This document shows, piece by piece, positions 46,220-55,983 of a DNA stretch of 64,000 bases (within the stretch, counting starts at the first letter, position 1; each line of letters starts with the position of its first letter). The notes beneath the pieces were generated by a model. It worked only from the letters and a program-made list of their open reading frames with translations, did no database searches and was not told the DNA's origin. Made by a program: the position numbers and the translations under genes. This stretch comes from Emcibacteraceae bacterium (lineage in GTDB: Bacteria; Pseudomonadota; Alphaproteobacteria; Sphingomonadales; Emcibacteraceae): positions 1-64,000 of the forward strand of contig JAWKXO010000005.1 of assembly GCA_041396985.1 (NCBI GenBank). The letters are read 5' to 3'.

Positions 46220-47047
46220 TTATTCGGCAGCGCTGTTGATCACCATAACATCGCGGTTCATTTTGTGAATGATATGTTCACTTTTATTACCACGCATTGC
46301 GGCCAATACGCCTTTACGGGCGATGGTGCCGATGACCACAACATCGGCATCGATTTTTTTGGCAATGGCATCAATTAAATCAACAGGATCGCCGATCTCA
46401 ACATGAATATTTTCCTGTTTTGCACCGCTTTCACGAATGAGCATGGCACGATCCGGGAAATTTGCCGATTTATCATAGCCATTTACAACATGGAGTTCAG
46501 CACCATAATCGTTGGCAAGTATACCTGCTATGCGCAAAATATTTTTATTTAATGCAGCATGGCGTGGATCATCAGTTTGCAGGTTTACTGCGGCAAGCAC
46601 CTTTTTTCTGACCATTTGTGAGGATGGATCAACGATCAGGATCGGGCAGAGCGATCCTCGGAGCAGTGCCCATTTGGACGCTGAAAGGTCTGTATATCCC
46701 CGTTTATCGCGATAATCGGAAAGTATGATCATATCAACGTTATGGCGCTTTGAGGCATCAAGTATTGAAGAATGCCAATTGCCTGTCCACACAACTTCGG
46801 CAGTATGGTCAATATTCTTTGATGTTAAAGGTTTTGTCAGAGACTCCAGCCAAACACTGTCGCAATGAACATCATCAGAATCCATCAGATCATATAATTT
46901 TTCATTTTCAACGGTTATGAAAAGGTGAATTTTAACCCCGCCTTTTAAAAGCTCGTTCATCATCAGCGCTCTTTTAAGTGCATATTGCTCTTTCTCGGTC
47001 GGGTCAATGACCACAAGAACGCTAGTTATACCGATATTTCCTGACAT
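46220..47047 (-). CDS. Tandem universal stress protein (UspE-like)
   Basis: The 275-aa product has two Usp domains. The first (8-140) begins VLVVIDPTEKEQYALKRALM; the second (150-273) begins KVLAAVNLQTDDPRH. The second ends with ADVVVIGTIARKGVLAAMRGNKSEHI, the nucleotide-binding G-x2-G-x9-G(S/T)-like element, which is partly altered. Tandem Usp proteins respond to starvation, redox and other stress. It is transcribed alone. Confidence 0.88.
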   Translation of the reverse strand: MSGNIGITSVLVVIDPTEKEQYALKRALMMNELLKGGVKIHLFITVENEKLYDLMDSDDVHCDSVWLESLTKPLTSKNIDHTAEVVWTGNWHSSILDASKRHNVDMIILSDYRDKRGYTDLSASKWALLRGSLCPILIVDPSSQMVRKKVLAAVNLQTDDPRHAALNKNILRIAGILANDYGAELHVVNGYDKSANFPDRAMLIRESGAKQENIHVEIGDPVDLIDAIAKKIDADVVVIGTIARKGVLAAMRGNKSEHIIHKMNRDVMVINSAAE

Positions 47048-47292
47048 TAATTTCTCCTAATAGTAAATTTCTGACCATCCGGCCATTAAATTGTTTGACT
47101 GCAGTATATCCTGTGGAACGGAAAATAATTTGACCCAGGTTAAATATTGATCAAAAAAAGTCCGTTATCAGATAATTGACAAGGTCTATTCACGTGATAT
47201 TCTGAATTTAATGATCTCCTGTTTTTCGTCAATTAAAATCGGAGAAATTCGGACTGGGCCGGATATAAAAATAGTCATAAGGGGAAGAAAAC

Positions 47293-49077
47293 ATGTTTAA
47301 AAATGGGACGTTAATTAAGGCCATGCTGGCCTCAGCATTTATTTGCCTGCCGATTTGGCAGGGAACTGTCGCACAGGAAGTACAGACGACGGGTGGAAAT
47401 GCCTATTCCTACCGCTCACAGACCAGGTTCCATCCCGAAGTGGCCGAGCATGGCATGGTCACCGCAATTGAAACGCTGGCTGCGGAAGCCGGCAGGGATA
47501 TTTTAAAAGCCGGTGGTAATGCGGTTGATGCCGCTGTGGCAACCGGCTTTGCCCTTGCGGTCACACATCCGGTCGCCGGCAATATCGGCGGCGGCGGGTT
47601 TATGCTGATCAGCCTGCCGGGTCTTGATCATGTTGTTGCCCTTGATTACCGCGAAATGGCCCCGGCCGCGGCAACGCGGGATATGATGCTGGACAGTAAC
47701 GGCGATTATGATCCCAATTTATCGCTTTATACCTATCTGGGGACCGGGGTGCCGGGCTCGGTTATGGGCATGACACAGGCACTGGCAAAATATGGCACCA
47801 TGTCACTCGAGCAAGTGATGGCCCCGGCCATTAAACTTGCCGAAGAAGGTCACGTCCTCAATTATGCCAAGCAAAGGGAATATCAGGGTGGTCTTGAAAT
47901 ATTAAAAAAGGATCCTTCATCGATCCGCTATTTTCTTAAAAAGGACGGCACCCCCTATAAAATGGGAGAGCGGTTAATCCAGAAAGACCTGGCCAACACC
48001 CTTAAATTAATTGCCAAGGAAGGGGCAAAGGGTTTTTATGAAGGAAAAACGGCGGACCTCATCGTCAAGGAAATGAAAACCAACCGTGGGCTTATCACGT
48101 TGGAAGATCTAAAAAATTATAAAGCGGTTGAGCGTCAGGTATTAAAAGGCACTTTCCGCGGTTATGATATATACAGTATGCCGCCCGCTTCTTCCGGCGG
48201 CGTTCATCTGATTGAACTTCTTAATATACTCGAAGGATATGATCTTAAATCCATGGGACCAAACAGCGCCGATTATATTCATGTGCTGGTGGAAGCAATG
48301 AGACGCGTTTATGCCGATCGTTCGGAATATCTTGGCGATTCCGATTTTTATCCGGTACCGCTTGATAAGCTGACCGATAAAAAATACGCAGAAAAATTGC
48401 GCCAAAGCATTGATCTTAAACATGCCAGCCGTTCGGAAGATATTAAACCGGGGCTTGATATGCCTTATGAAAGCCCGCAAACCACCCATTATTCGGTCAT
48501 GGATAAGGATGGCGGGGCGGTATCGGTCACCACCACAATCAATGTTGCCTTTGGCGGCGGCGGTTCGGTTGATGGGGCGGGTTTCCTGCTCAATAATGAA
48601 ATGGATGATTTTTCAGCAAAGCCCGGTGCACCCAATGCCTTCGGTCTGCTGGGCGGTGTTGCCAACCAGATTGAACCGGGTAAACGTCCCCTCTCCGCCA
48701 TGACGCCGACGATCGTCTTTAAAAACGGAAAACCCTATATGGTCACCGGAAGCCCGGGTGGCAGCACCATCATCACCGTTGTGCTTCAAATGGTTCTCAA
48801 TGTTCTGGAATTTGATATGAATATCGCGGAAGCCTCAGCCGCGCCGCGCATTCACCATCAATGGTGGCCGGATACCGTGGTGTTGGAACAGGGAATTTCG
48901 CAGGATACATTCGCCATATTGAAATCACGTGGTTTCAAGCTATCGGGGGACCGGATCAACAGCCCCGGCGAAAATAAAACAGTCATGGGCCGGACCAATT
49001 CCATCATTTATGAGAATGGCATTTTCACCGGTTATTCGGATCTGCGTGGGATCGAGCATGGTGTCGCGGGCTATTAG
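47293..49077 (+). CDS. ggt: Exported gamma-glutamyltransferase
   Basis: The 594-aa proenzyme starts with a signal peptide (about 1-27) and continues GMVTAIETLAAEAGRDILKAGGNAVDA. The autocatalytic nucleophile is Thr398 in QTTHYSV, which becomes the N-terminus of the small subunit after self-cleavage. Downstream NNEMDDFS and GSPGGSTIITVV complete the active site. It hydrolyses or transfers the gamma-glutamyl group of glutathione in the periplasm. GGGGAAG precedes the ATG. A PhzF-like exported protein follows after 33 bases and may be co-transcribed. Confidence 0.95.
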   Translation: MFKNGTLIKAMLASAFICLPIWQGTVAQEVQTTGGNAYSYRSQTRFHPEVAEHGMVTAIETLAAEAGRDILKAGGNAVDAAVATGFALAVTHPVAGNIGGGGFMLISLPGLDHVVALDYREMAPAAATRDMMLDSNGDYDPNLSLYTYLGTGVPGSVMGMTQALAKYGTMSLEQVMAPAIKLAEEGHVLNYAKQREYQGGLEILKKDPSSIRYFLKKDGTPYKMGERLIQKDLANTLKLIAKEGAKGFYEGKTADLIVKEMKTNRGLITLEDLKNYKAVERQVLKGTFRGYDIYSMPPASSGGVHLIELLNILEGYDLKSMGPNSADYIHVLVEAMRRVYADRSEYLGDSDFYPVPLDKLTDKKYAEKLRQSIDLKHASRSEDIKPGLDMPYESPQTTHYSVMDKDGGAVSVTTTINVAFGGGGSVDGAGFLLNNEMDDFSAKPGAPNAFGLLGGVANQIEPGKRPLSAMTPTIVFKNGKPYMVTGSPGGSTIITVVLQMVLNVLEFDMNIAEASAAPRIHHQWWPDTVVLEQGISQDTFAILKSRGFKLSGDRINSPGENKTVMGRTNSIIYENGIFTGYSDLRGIEHGVAGY

Positions 49078-49110
49078 TTTGACATTTTGATAATTAACAA
49101 GGTTTATCAG

Positions 49111-50121
49111 ATGAATTTACACAGAATATTTGAAACTTTAAGTAAAGCCATTTTTATAGGTTTGGTTTTTATTTTTGCAGGCAATGCAATCGCCCAAACA
49201 GTAAAAAATGAAATTCGCTATCTGCAAATGGATGTCTTTACGGATACGCCCCTATCAGGTAATCAGCTCGCCGTTTTTCTGGACCCGGAAGGGTTATCGG
49301 ATGAGATGCTGATAAAACTGACCAAGGAAATGAATTTTTCTGAAACGACTTTTCTGTATCCGGCAGGAAAAGAGGGCACTGACTTCCGGGTTCGGATTTT
49401 TACCCCCAGCCGACCCAATGAAATGCCGATTGCCGGCCATCCAACAGTTGGAACTGTCTTTGCCCTTGCCAATCTGGGCCTTATCGGACCGAAACAAAAT
49501 GAACTTGTTCTGGAACTTGGCATCGGCCCAACTCCCATTAAATTGGAATGGGATAACGATAAACTTGCCTTTGCCTGGATGAAACAGCGATTGCCAAAAT
49601 TTGGGGGCATCATTGAAGATAAAAGGGCCGTCGCGGAAGCACTCGGTATTAAGGTCGCTGACTTTGGGAGCAGTAATCTGCCTATACAAATGGTTGATTG
49701 CGGGGCGCCGTTTATTATGGTGCCTTTGGCAACAAGGGACGCCGTGGACAGGGCCATTATGGATCGTCAGAGAATGGGTGCATTGATTGATAAAGCGGGG
49801 TTAACGCGCCGTGGTATGTTTTTGTTTTCAATGGAACCCGGTGATGACGGCGCAACAATTTATAGCAGAATGCTTGGCTTTGGGGTCACTGAAGATCCGG
49901 CTACCGGTAATGCCAGTGGTCCTGCCGGGTCTTATCTGGTGCATTATGGTCTGGTTGATAAATCGAAAGAACAAAATATCATCAGCCGTCAGGGTGTAAA
50001 AATGGGAAGATCAAGCGAAATAAGAATTGCCGTTACGACACGGGACGATGAAATTACCGACGTTCAAATTGGTGGCTCAGCGGTGCAGGTATCGGATTCA
50101 GTGCTCAAAATTCAAAACTGA
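49111..50121 (+). CDS. PhzF-family isomerase-like protein with an export signal
   Basis: The likely start is the ATG at 49111 (AAGG 8-12 bases before it). The 336-aa product has a hydrophobic N-terminus ending AGNAIAQT, a clear signal peptide. Most PhzF proteins are cytoplasmic. The fold markers are present: YLQMDVFTDTPLSGNQLAVF, catalytic Glu78 in NFSETTFL, RIFTPSRPNEMPIAGHPTVG and EDPATGNASGPAGSYL. It could isomerise or epimerise a small molecule outside the cytoplasm. It follows gamma-glutamyltransferase. Confidence 0.85.
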   Translation: MNLHRIFETLSKAIFIGLVFIFAGNAIAQTVKNEIRYLQMDVFTDTPLSGNQLAVFLDPEGLSDEMLIKLTKEMNFSETTFLYPAGKEGTDFRVRIFTPSRPNEMPIAGHPTVGTVFALANLGLIGPKQNELVLELGIGPTPIKLEWDNDKLAFAWMKQRLPKFGGIIEDKRAVAEALGIKVADFGSSNLPIQMVDCGAPFIMVPLATRDAVDRAIMDRQRMGALIDKAGLTRRGMFLFSMEPGDDGATIYSRMLGFGVTEDPATGNASGPAGSYLVHYGLVDKSKEQNIISRQGVKMGRSSEIRIAVTTRDDEITDVQIGGSAVQVSDSVLKIQN

Positions 50122-50138
50122 CAATTAAATTTTTTCAG

Positions 50139-50999
50139 TTATTCACCGCGGGCCGTCACTGTCGGGGTTTCAACGGGGGTTACGTTGAAATCGGACAGAT
50201 AAACGCGCACCTTGCCCCAGCCAATGGGAAATTCGGTGTAGACAGGAACGGTACCTTCAAAGCCCGGCATTTTGCCGAACCAAAGGCGGCTGTCCTGATC
50301 ATCCCGTTCACGGGATTTTCTTTTTTTCTTCTTTTTAGGCTTTGTGCTTTTAATATCGCCGGAAATTTCCTTCCCGTCAATTTTACAGATGACCGCTTCC
50401 CCCTGAAAGACTGAGCGGCTTTCCTTTCCCATCATTTCCGTGTCGCCACAGGTAAAGCTCTGCTCAGAAACAAACATTCCGCCAAATTGTCGCTCTGAAT
50501 ATTTTTCGCGGTAGGCTTCCTTGAAATTCGGAGTCATGATCAGGTTAAGGAACATGGTCATCGGATCCATGCCGTATTTTTCATTTTCCTCAATCGGAAT
50601 ATATTCCGTATCTTTGCGGAGTTCCATTTCCTGAACCAGATTGGTGACTTTCAGAGTTTTGGGATCAAAGCTGACCTGGCTTTTATATTTTAGCTTGCCG
50701 AAATTACCGCCGCTTTCATAATATTCAGGGCGGTATTTGCCGTCTGTATAAAGAATTCCGCGGCTCATGGTTCGGTTTTCCATATCACTGATAATGGCAG
50801 CAAAGCCCTTTACCTTATAATCGGCACTGAGCTGATAACCAGTGGCATCAAGAGCAGTTTCACTATGAATTTCGGCAACGACAAAACCACCCCAATAGGC
50901 TTTATAGGTCATATTCACTTTATAGGGTGTCCCCATCTGCGCCAATGCCGGAGCACTGAGCAGAATGCTTATGAGAAATACCCTGTATATCAGCTTCAT
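50139..50999 (-). CDS. Exported DUF3108 protein
   Basis: The 286-aa product has a signal peptide (1-20, ending APALAQ). A beta-rich DUF3108 domain follows: YKAYWGGFVVAEIHSETAL and YQLSADYKVKGFAAIISDM. A very basic insert KPKKKKKRKSRERD lies near residue 225-240. Function is unknown; the family has been linked to envelope or lipoprotein biology only loosely. It lies 12 bases after valS. Confidence 0.82.
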   Translation of the reverse strand: MKLIYRVFLISILLSAPALAQMGTPYKVNMTYKAYWGGFVVAEIHSETALDATGYQLSADYKVKGFAAIISDMENRTMSRGILYTDGKYRPEYYESGGNFGKLKYKSQVSFDPKTLKVTNLVQEMELRKDTEYIPIEENEKYGMDPMTMFLNLIMTPNFKEAYREKYSERQFGGMFVSEQSFTCGDTEMMGKESRSVFQGEAVICKIDGKEISGDIKSTKPKKKKKRKSRERDDQDSRLWFGKMPGFEGTVPVYTEFPIGWGKVRVYLSDFNVTPVETPTVTARGE

Positions 51000-51011
51000 C
51001 TGACCTTCTAT

Positions 51012-53672
51012 CTAGTTCATGGAGGCTAAACGCTCCAATGCCTGATTAATTTTTTCTGCCTTTTCTCTGGCGTCTTCAAGCCCTTTTTTATTTTCTGCAA
51101 TCACATGATCGGGGGCTTTAGCCACGAAATTTTCATTACTCAGTCTTCCGGCAACGGCAGCAATTTCCTTTTCAAGTTTTTCAAGGTTTTTTGAAAGTCT
51201 TGCTTTTTCCGCCTCAATATCAATGACACCTGAAAGGGGCAGATAATATGTTGCCTCGCCGACCACAACGGAAATGGCCCCGCTGGGTGCGGCACCTTCC
51301 AGTGTATCAATATTTTCAAGCCGGGCAAGTCGTTTTAGCTCCTCCCCCTGTGTTGCCAGTGATGCCAGTGTCACTTCATTTGCACCGGAAACCAGCAAAT
51401 TAAGTTTGGCCCCTGCCGGCACATTCATTTCCGCCCGCGCAGTTCGGATATCTGATATAAGCGTTATCAGCCAGTTCATTTCCGCCGATGCCGCCTCGTC
51501 AACATTTTTCGGATTATAATCCGGCCATGAGGCAAGAATAAGGTCAGTTTCGCGGTTCTCAGCAGTATTTTGCCAGATTTCCTCGGTAATAAACGGCATA
51601 AACGGATGAAGGATTTTTATAATCTGATCCATGACCCATGCGGCCGTTTTCCGGGTTTCGCCGATCCCATCGGCGTCATCGGAATAAAAGCGGGTCTTGA
51701 TCAGTTCAATATACCAGTCACAGAACGTGCCCCAGGTAAAATGATAAGCCGCCGCCGCCGCATCATTATATCGAAATGCTTCAAGCGCCTGGGTTACTTT
51801 CAGGGCCGCCTGCTCCGCTTCACCGATAATCCATTTATTGACGGTATGCTTTGCAGTTGCCGGATCAAAATTACGGCTTTCCTTAAAACAGTCATTCATT
51901 TCGCAGAATTTGGCCGCATTCCAAAGCTTTGTCGCAAAATTACGGTATCCTTCCACCCGTTTATCGGACATTTTTATATCCCTGCCCTGTGCTTCCATCG
52001 CGGCAAGGGTAAATCGAAGCGCATCTGCACCATATTTATCGGCAAGCTCAAGCGGGTCAATAACGTTGCCTTTGCTTTTTGACATTTTGGCCCCATGTTC
52101 ATCGCGAACAAGCGCATGAACATAAACGGTTTCAAACGGCACCTCATTATCCATAAAATAAAGACCGTCCATCATCATTCGTGCTACCCAGAAAAAGATA
52201 ATATCAAAGCCGGTAACAAGCACGTCCGATTTATAATAACGTTTAAGTTCCGGTGTTTTATCAGGCCAGCCCAAAGTAGCATTGGGCCAGAGTGCGGATG
52301 AAAACCAGGTATCCAGCACATCTTCATCGCGGACAATTTCTTTAAATTCACCGTAATGGGCGTCGGCAAGTTTCTGTGCTTCTTCCTCGGTTTCTGCAAC
52401 AAAGACTTCACCATCCGGACCATACCATGCAGGAATTTGATGTCCCCACCAAAGCTGGCGGGATACGCACCATGGTTCAATATTACGCATCCATTCGTAA
52501 TATGTTTTTTCCCATGTTTTGGGTACGAATTTTGTTTCGCCCTTTTCAACCGCCTCGATTGCCGGCTTTGCCAGGGTTTCTGCGTCCACATACCACTGAT
52601 CAGTAAGCCACGGTTCAATCGGAACGCCTGAACGGTCACCATATGGTACTACATGAACAGTTGCTTCTGTTTTTGCCAGTAAGCCTAAAGCATCCATATC
52701 GGCGACAATTTCCTTACGGGCAACAAAACGGTCCATACCGCGGTATTTTTCCGGCGCATTTTCATTAATACGGGCATGCTCGTCAAATATATTAATGTTT
52801 TCAAGATTATGACGTTTACCAACCATATGGTCATCGAAATCATGAGCAGGGGTAATTTTTACTGCCCCTGATCCTTTTTCCGGATCAGCATGTTCATCGG
52901 CAATAACAATAAGTTTACGCCCAACCAGCGGTAATGTTAGTGTTTTGCCGATCAAATCTTTATAACGCTCATCATCGGCGCTAACCGCCACGGCGACATC
53001 ACCAAGCATGGTTTCAGGACGGGTGGTGGCAACAGTAAGATAGCGTCCCTCTTCCCCGTCAACGGGATATTTGAAATGCCAGTAAAAGCCGTTGACTTCG
53101 CGCTGCTCAACCTCAAGATCGGAAATGGCTGTGCAAAGCTCAGGATCCCAGTTAACAAGTCTTTTTGCCTTGAAAATAAGGTTGTCATGATAAAGATCGA
53201 CGAATTTTTTAAGAACCGCACGAACAAAACCGTCATCCATGGTGAATTTTTGGCGGGACCAGTCGCAGGACTGACCAAGCCGGCGCATCTGATTGAAAAT
53301 CATGCCGCCGCTTTCTTCTTTCCATTGCCAGACCCGCTCGACAAATTTTTCACGGCCCATATCAATGCGGCGCATATTACCGGCATCTAGCTGGCGTTCG
53401 ACAACCATTTGGGTGGCAATACCGGCATGATCCATCCCGGGCTGCCAAAGCACATCGCGGCCACGCATCCGGTGCCAACGGATCAGGACATCCTGCAAGG
53501 TATGATTAAGCGCATGACCGATATGGAGGCTGCCGGTCACATTGGGGGGCGGCAGAATGATGGTAAAAGGGTCCGCATCGGGTCTTTGCCCGCATTTAAA
53601 GGCACCGCTGTCGTCCCAGTGGTCATATATTTCTTTTTCTCGTTTCGCAAAATCAAAAGTCTTATCAAGCAT
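51012..53672 (-). CDS. valS: Valyl-tRNA synthetase
   Basis: I start the protein at the ATG at 53672 (MLDKTFDFAKREKEIYDHWD), giving 886 aa. The in-frame ATG at 53714 lies in or beside a terminator-like hairpin (53703-53731) and is unlikely. Class I motifs are PPPNVTGSLHIGHALNH (HIGH) and AKMSKSKGN (KMSKS). An editing domain, anticodon-binding helices and the C-terminal coiled-coil arm (EKARLSKNLEKLEKEIAAVA) are all present. It charges tRNA-Val. Nothing suggests inactivation. Confidence 0.97.
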   Translation of the reverse strand: MLDKTFDFAKREKEIYDHWDDSGAFKCGQRPDADPFTIILPPPNVTGSLHIGHALNHTLQDVLIRWHRMRGRDVLWQPGMDHAGIATQMVVERQLDAGNMRRIDMGREKFVERVWQWKEESGGMIFNQMRRLGQSCDWSRQKFTMDDGFVRAVLKKFVDLYHDNLIFKAKRLVNWDPELCTAISDLEVEQREVNGFYWHFKYPVDGEEGRYLTVATTRPETMLGDVAVAVSADDERYKDLIGKTLTLPLVGRKLIVIADEHADPEKGSGAVKITPAHDFDDHMVGKRHNLENINIFDEHARINENAPEKYRGMDRFVARKEIVADMDALGLLAKTEATVHVVPYGDRSGVPIEPWLTDQWYVDAETLAKPAIEAVEKGETKFVPKTWEKTYYEWMRNIEPWCVSRQLWWGHQIPAWYGPDGEVFVAETEEEAQKLADAHYGEFKEIVRDEDVLDTWFSSALWPNATLGWPDKTPELKRYYKSDVLVTGFDIIFFWVARMMMDGLYFMDNEVPFETVYVHALVRDEHGAKMSKSKGNVIDPLELADKYGADALRFTLAAMEAQGRDIKMSDKRVEGYRNFATKLWNAAKFCEMNDCFKESRNFDPATAKHTVNKWIIGEAEQAALKVTQALEAFRYNDAAAAAYHFTWGTFCDWYIELIKTRFYSDDADGIGETRKTAAWVMDQIIKILHPFMPFITEEIWQNTAENRETDLILASWPDYNPKNVDEAASAEMNWLITLISDIRTARAEMNVPAGAKLNLLVSGANEVTLASLATQGEELKRLARLENIDTLEGAAPSGAISVVVGEATYYLPLSGVIDIEAEKARLSKNLEKLEKEIAAVAGRLSNENFVAKAPDHVIAENKKGLEDAREKAEKINQALERLASMN

Positions 53673-53702
53673 CACAATTTTTTTCTTATTCCCAAATAAA
53701 AA

Positions 53703-53731
53703 CAGAAGAACCATTCTATCTGGTTCTTCTG
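53703..53731 (-). terminator. Hairpin with U-run: popZ terminator or valS leader attenuator
   Basis: CAGAAGAACC (53703-53712) pairs perfectly with GGTTCTTCTG (53722-53731); on the minus strand it is followed by UUUUU then AUUUGGG. It lies between popZ and valS, about 25 bases before the valS start. Together with the promoter-like pair just upstream of it, the hairpin could sit inside the valS leader. Confidence 0.7.
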
Positions 53732-53737
53732 TCCTAA

Positions 53738-53767
53738 ACTATATCTTCTTTTACAGAATGTCTTCAA
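53738..53767 (-). promoter_or_regulatory. Candidate promoter upstream of valS
   Basis: On the minus strand TTGAAG (-35, plus 53762-53767), an 18-base spacer and TATAGT (-10, plus 53738-53743) match sigma70 elements at four and five of six positions. Transcription would begin just before the hairpin at 53703-53731, so the hairpin would be the first structure in the valS message. Confidence 0.4.
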
Positions 53768-53771
53768 TAAA

Positions 53772-54383
53772 TTACGGTTTTTTTGTCCTGGCAAGCCGTG
53801 CTATTTCCTTGGCAACCATCCGTTCTGCGAGGGGCGGAAGATTTTCCTCCAGCCATTTTTTAAGCATTGGACGAAGCAGTTCACGGACAAGGTCCTCAAG
53901 CGTATTGCCTGAGCCCTGATAACCACTGGTCAGCAGCGCGGAAAGCGCATCAAATCTGCCCTGGATTTCCGATGAAACCTCTTCTGACATCAGGACATCT
54001 TTTCCTTCAGCCGGATCAACATCATCAATATCAAAATCGTCCGAATGGGAAGATGCAGGTTCAGGCGCAGGTTCATCATCTTCTTCCTGCTCTTCAAAGG
54101 CTTCTGCCTTGTCTTCCATAACCAGTTCATCTTCTTTATCTTCAACACTGTCAAACATGCTGTCGATATCGTCCTGTGAAGCTTCCTCAAGATCATTTTC
54201 AGTAAGTTCCAGAACTTCCTCTTCCTGTGGCTCTGGCTCAGCTTCCAACTTTACTTCCGGAGTTTCCTCTTTCACGGCTTCATCATTTTCCGGGGCAGCG
54301 TCATCATCTTCCGAAATAATGCGACGAATAGACGCAAGGATTTCCTCCATGCTTGGTTCTTCTTCTTTTCCCGGTTGGCTCAT
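53772..54383 (-). CDS. popZ: PopZ-family polar organising protein (DUF2497)
   Basis: The 203-aa protein has an N-terminal helix EPSMEEILASIRRIISED, a long acidic, Glu/Asp-rich linker (about residues 25-125), and a C-terminal three-helix region LEDLVRELLRPMLKKWLEENLPPLAERMVAKEIARL. This layout is that of PopZ, which polymerises at the cell pole and anchors the chromosome origin region in alphaproteobacteria. It is a strong lineage marker. Confidence 0.9.
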   Translation of the reverse strand: MSQPGKEEEPSMEEILASIRRIISEDDDAAPENDEAVKEETPEVKLEAEPEPQEEEVLELTENDLEEASQDDIDSMFDSVEDKEDELVMEDKAEAFEEQEEDDEPAPEPASSHSDDFDIDDVDPAEGKDVLMSEEVSSEIQGRFDALSALLTSGYQGSGNTLEDLVRELLRPMLKKWLEENLPPLAERMVAKEIARLARTKKP

Positions 54384-54532
54384 TCTTTTTCGTTCCAGTT
54401 TTAATATCTAAAATTCTTATGGCTAAATGAAGATATTCTTTATAAAAGATTTAACCATATTTGTTAACCATAACATTTTTATTTAATTTCAGAAGATTAT
54501 CAATGTTTTTTAACATTATCCTCAAAAATAAA

Positions 54533-54558
54533 ACGGCGCTATCAAACTATAGCGCCGT
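54533..54558 (-). terminator. Terminator of tolC
   Basis: ACGGCGCTAT (54533-54542) pairs perfectly with ATAGCGCCGT (54549-54558) around a 6-base loop. On the minus strand it is followed by TTTTATTTTT. It lies about 50 bases after the tolC stop and ahead of popZ. Confidence 0.85.
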
Positions 54559-54609
54559 AATATTTAACAAAAATTAAACATTTTGGATAATTTTTAGAAT
54601 TAATTTACC

Positions 54610-55983
54610 TTATTCGGCACCAAATCCATAAATTTTCCATTCTGTGTCTTCGCTTTTGCCTTCTGCATCATAAATATCAACGTTAAGGCCAAGATCTTTC
54701 GCATTCAGCTGACCAATTGTTGCAAGCAGATTAAAGGCGGCAACAGTTCTGTCGCGAACGGCCCGGGCATTGTTTACCCGTGCGTCGAGCAGCTCCTGCT
54801 CAGCATCCAGAACATCAAGAATGGTCCGTGATCCCACATCAGCTTCCTGACGAACGCCTTCAAGGGCAATTTCGTTGGCTTCTAGCTGTGACAGGGTTGA
54901 AGTTATACGGGCACTGGCTTCACGATAGCTTTCCCACGCATTTCTGACCAGTTCCTGTATCTGGCGTTCTGCTGCAATCGCTTCCATGCGATACTGGTTC
55001 CGACGTTGTTTTGCCTGTCTTACAACAGACGCCTGAACACCGGCCTGATAAATAGGAAGTCTCAAATTGGCCTGGATGGTTTTTGCTGTATTGGTATCAC
55101 CGGCAAAGAACCCATCCCAGCTTTTTGAATAGCTGGCGCCGACAGTGACAGACGGGCCAAGTCCGCCATATTGCTTTTTAACAGCATATTCGGCGGCCGC
55201 TTCCGATGCTTTGGCAGCCACAATTGCCGGATGATGTTGTGATGCCAGGTCATATGCGGCCTCTTCAGAAGCCGGTAGTGTCGGAAGTTCAATTTCCTTT
55301 TCCAATGTGCCCGGCTCATTGCCGACAACCCGGCGGTAAGCGGCACGACTGGCGGTCAAAATGGCTTCCGCATTGATTTTTTCTGACTGGGCCCGAGAAA
55401 GACGGGCTTTACTTTGGGCAACGTCTGTGCGGGTAATCTCACCCACTTCAAAGCGGTCTTCACTGGCTTTCAGCTGTCTTTGCAGGGCAATGACGTTATT
55501 CGTTGTAAATTCAAGAAAGGATTCGTCCCTGATCACATTCGAATAGGCCGATACAGTATCCAGGAAAATCTGTTGTTCAGTATTCATCAGCTGGGCACGT
55601 CCTGCCTCTACCTGTTTTCTGGCCTCTTTTGTGCCGTTGACTGTCTGAAAACTTCTGAAAACCGGTTGCTCTAGGGAAACACCCAATGATTTAGGTTTTG
55701 TAATCTGTTGTGACGGCAGGAATGATACACCGGTTCTTCTGCTGTCCGTACGGGCTATTGATCCCGTTGCCTGAATTGTCGGGCGCCATCCAGCAGTTGC
55801 CTGATTGACGGTTTCATCATTTACCCTTTGACCGGCCCGCGCTGCCTGTAGCGTCGGGTTGTTGATATAGGCTGTCGTGAGAGCATCTGTTAAATTATCT
55901 GCGTGTGCCAGAATAGTCGATCCCATTAACCCTGCAAGAATCAATGCAGTACCAAGAACAGGTCTTTTTATTCTTTTCGTCAT
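54610..55983 (-). CDS. tolC: TolC-family outer-membrane efflux channel
   Basis: The 457-aa product has a signal peptide (1-28, ending AHA) and the duplicated TolC repeat. The first half is LTDALTTAYINNPTLQAARA and RTDVAQSKARLSRAQSEK; the second is AYDLASQHHPAIVAAKASEA and GSRTILDVLDAEQELLDAR. It forms the trimeric outer-membrane tunnel for tripartite efflux or type I secretion; the inner-membrane partners are not in the window. It lies between the pcm-like gene and popZ, a common alphaproteobacterial order. Confidence 0.94.
   Translation of the reverse strand: MTKRIKRPVLGTALILAGLMGSTILAHADNLTDALTTAYINNPTLQAARAGQRVNDETVNQATAGWRPTIQATGSIARTDSRRTGVSFLPSQQITKPKSLGVSLEQPVFRSFQTVNGTKEARKQVEAGRAQLMNTEQQIFLDTVSAYSNVIRDESFLEFTTNNVIALQRQLKASEDRFEVGEITRTDVAQSKARLSRAQSEKINAEAILTASRAAYRRVVGNEPGTLEKEIELPTLPASEEAAYDLASQHHPAIVAAKASEAAAEYAVKKQYGGLGPSVTVGASYSKSWDGFFAGDTNTAKTIQANLRLPIYQAGVQASVVRQAKQRRNQYRMEAIAAERQIQELVRNAWESYREASARITSTLSQLEANEIALEGVRQEADVGSRTILDVLDAEQELLDARVNNARAVRDRTVAAFNLLATIGQLNAKDLGLNVDIYDAEGKSEDTEWKIYGFGAE

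Noticed and set aside
53672..53714. valS start at the upstream ATG at 53714
   Set aside because: That ATG lies within a perfect hairpin followed by a U-run, and the extra 14 residues do not fit the family start.
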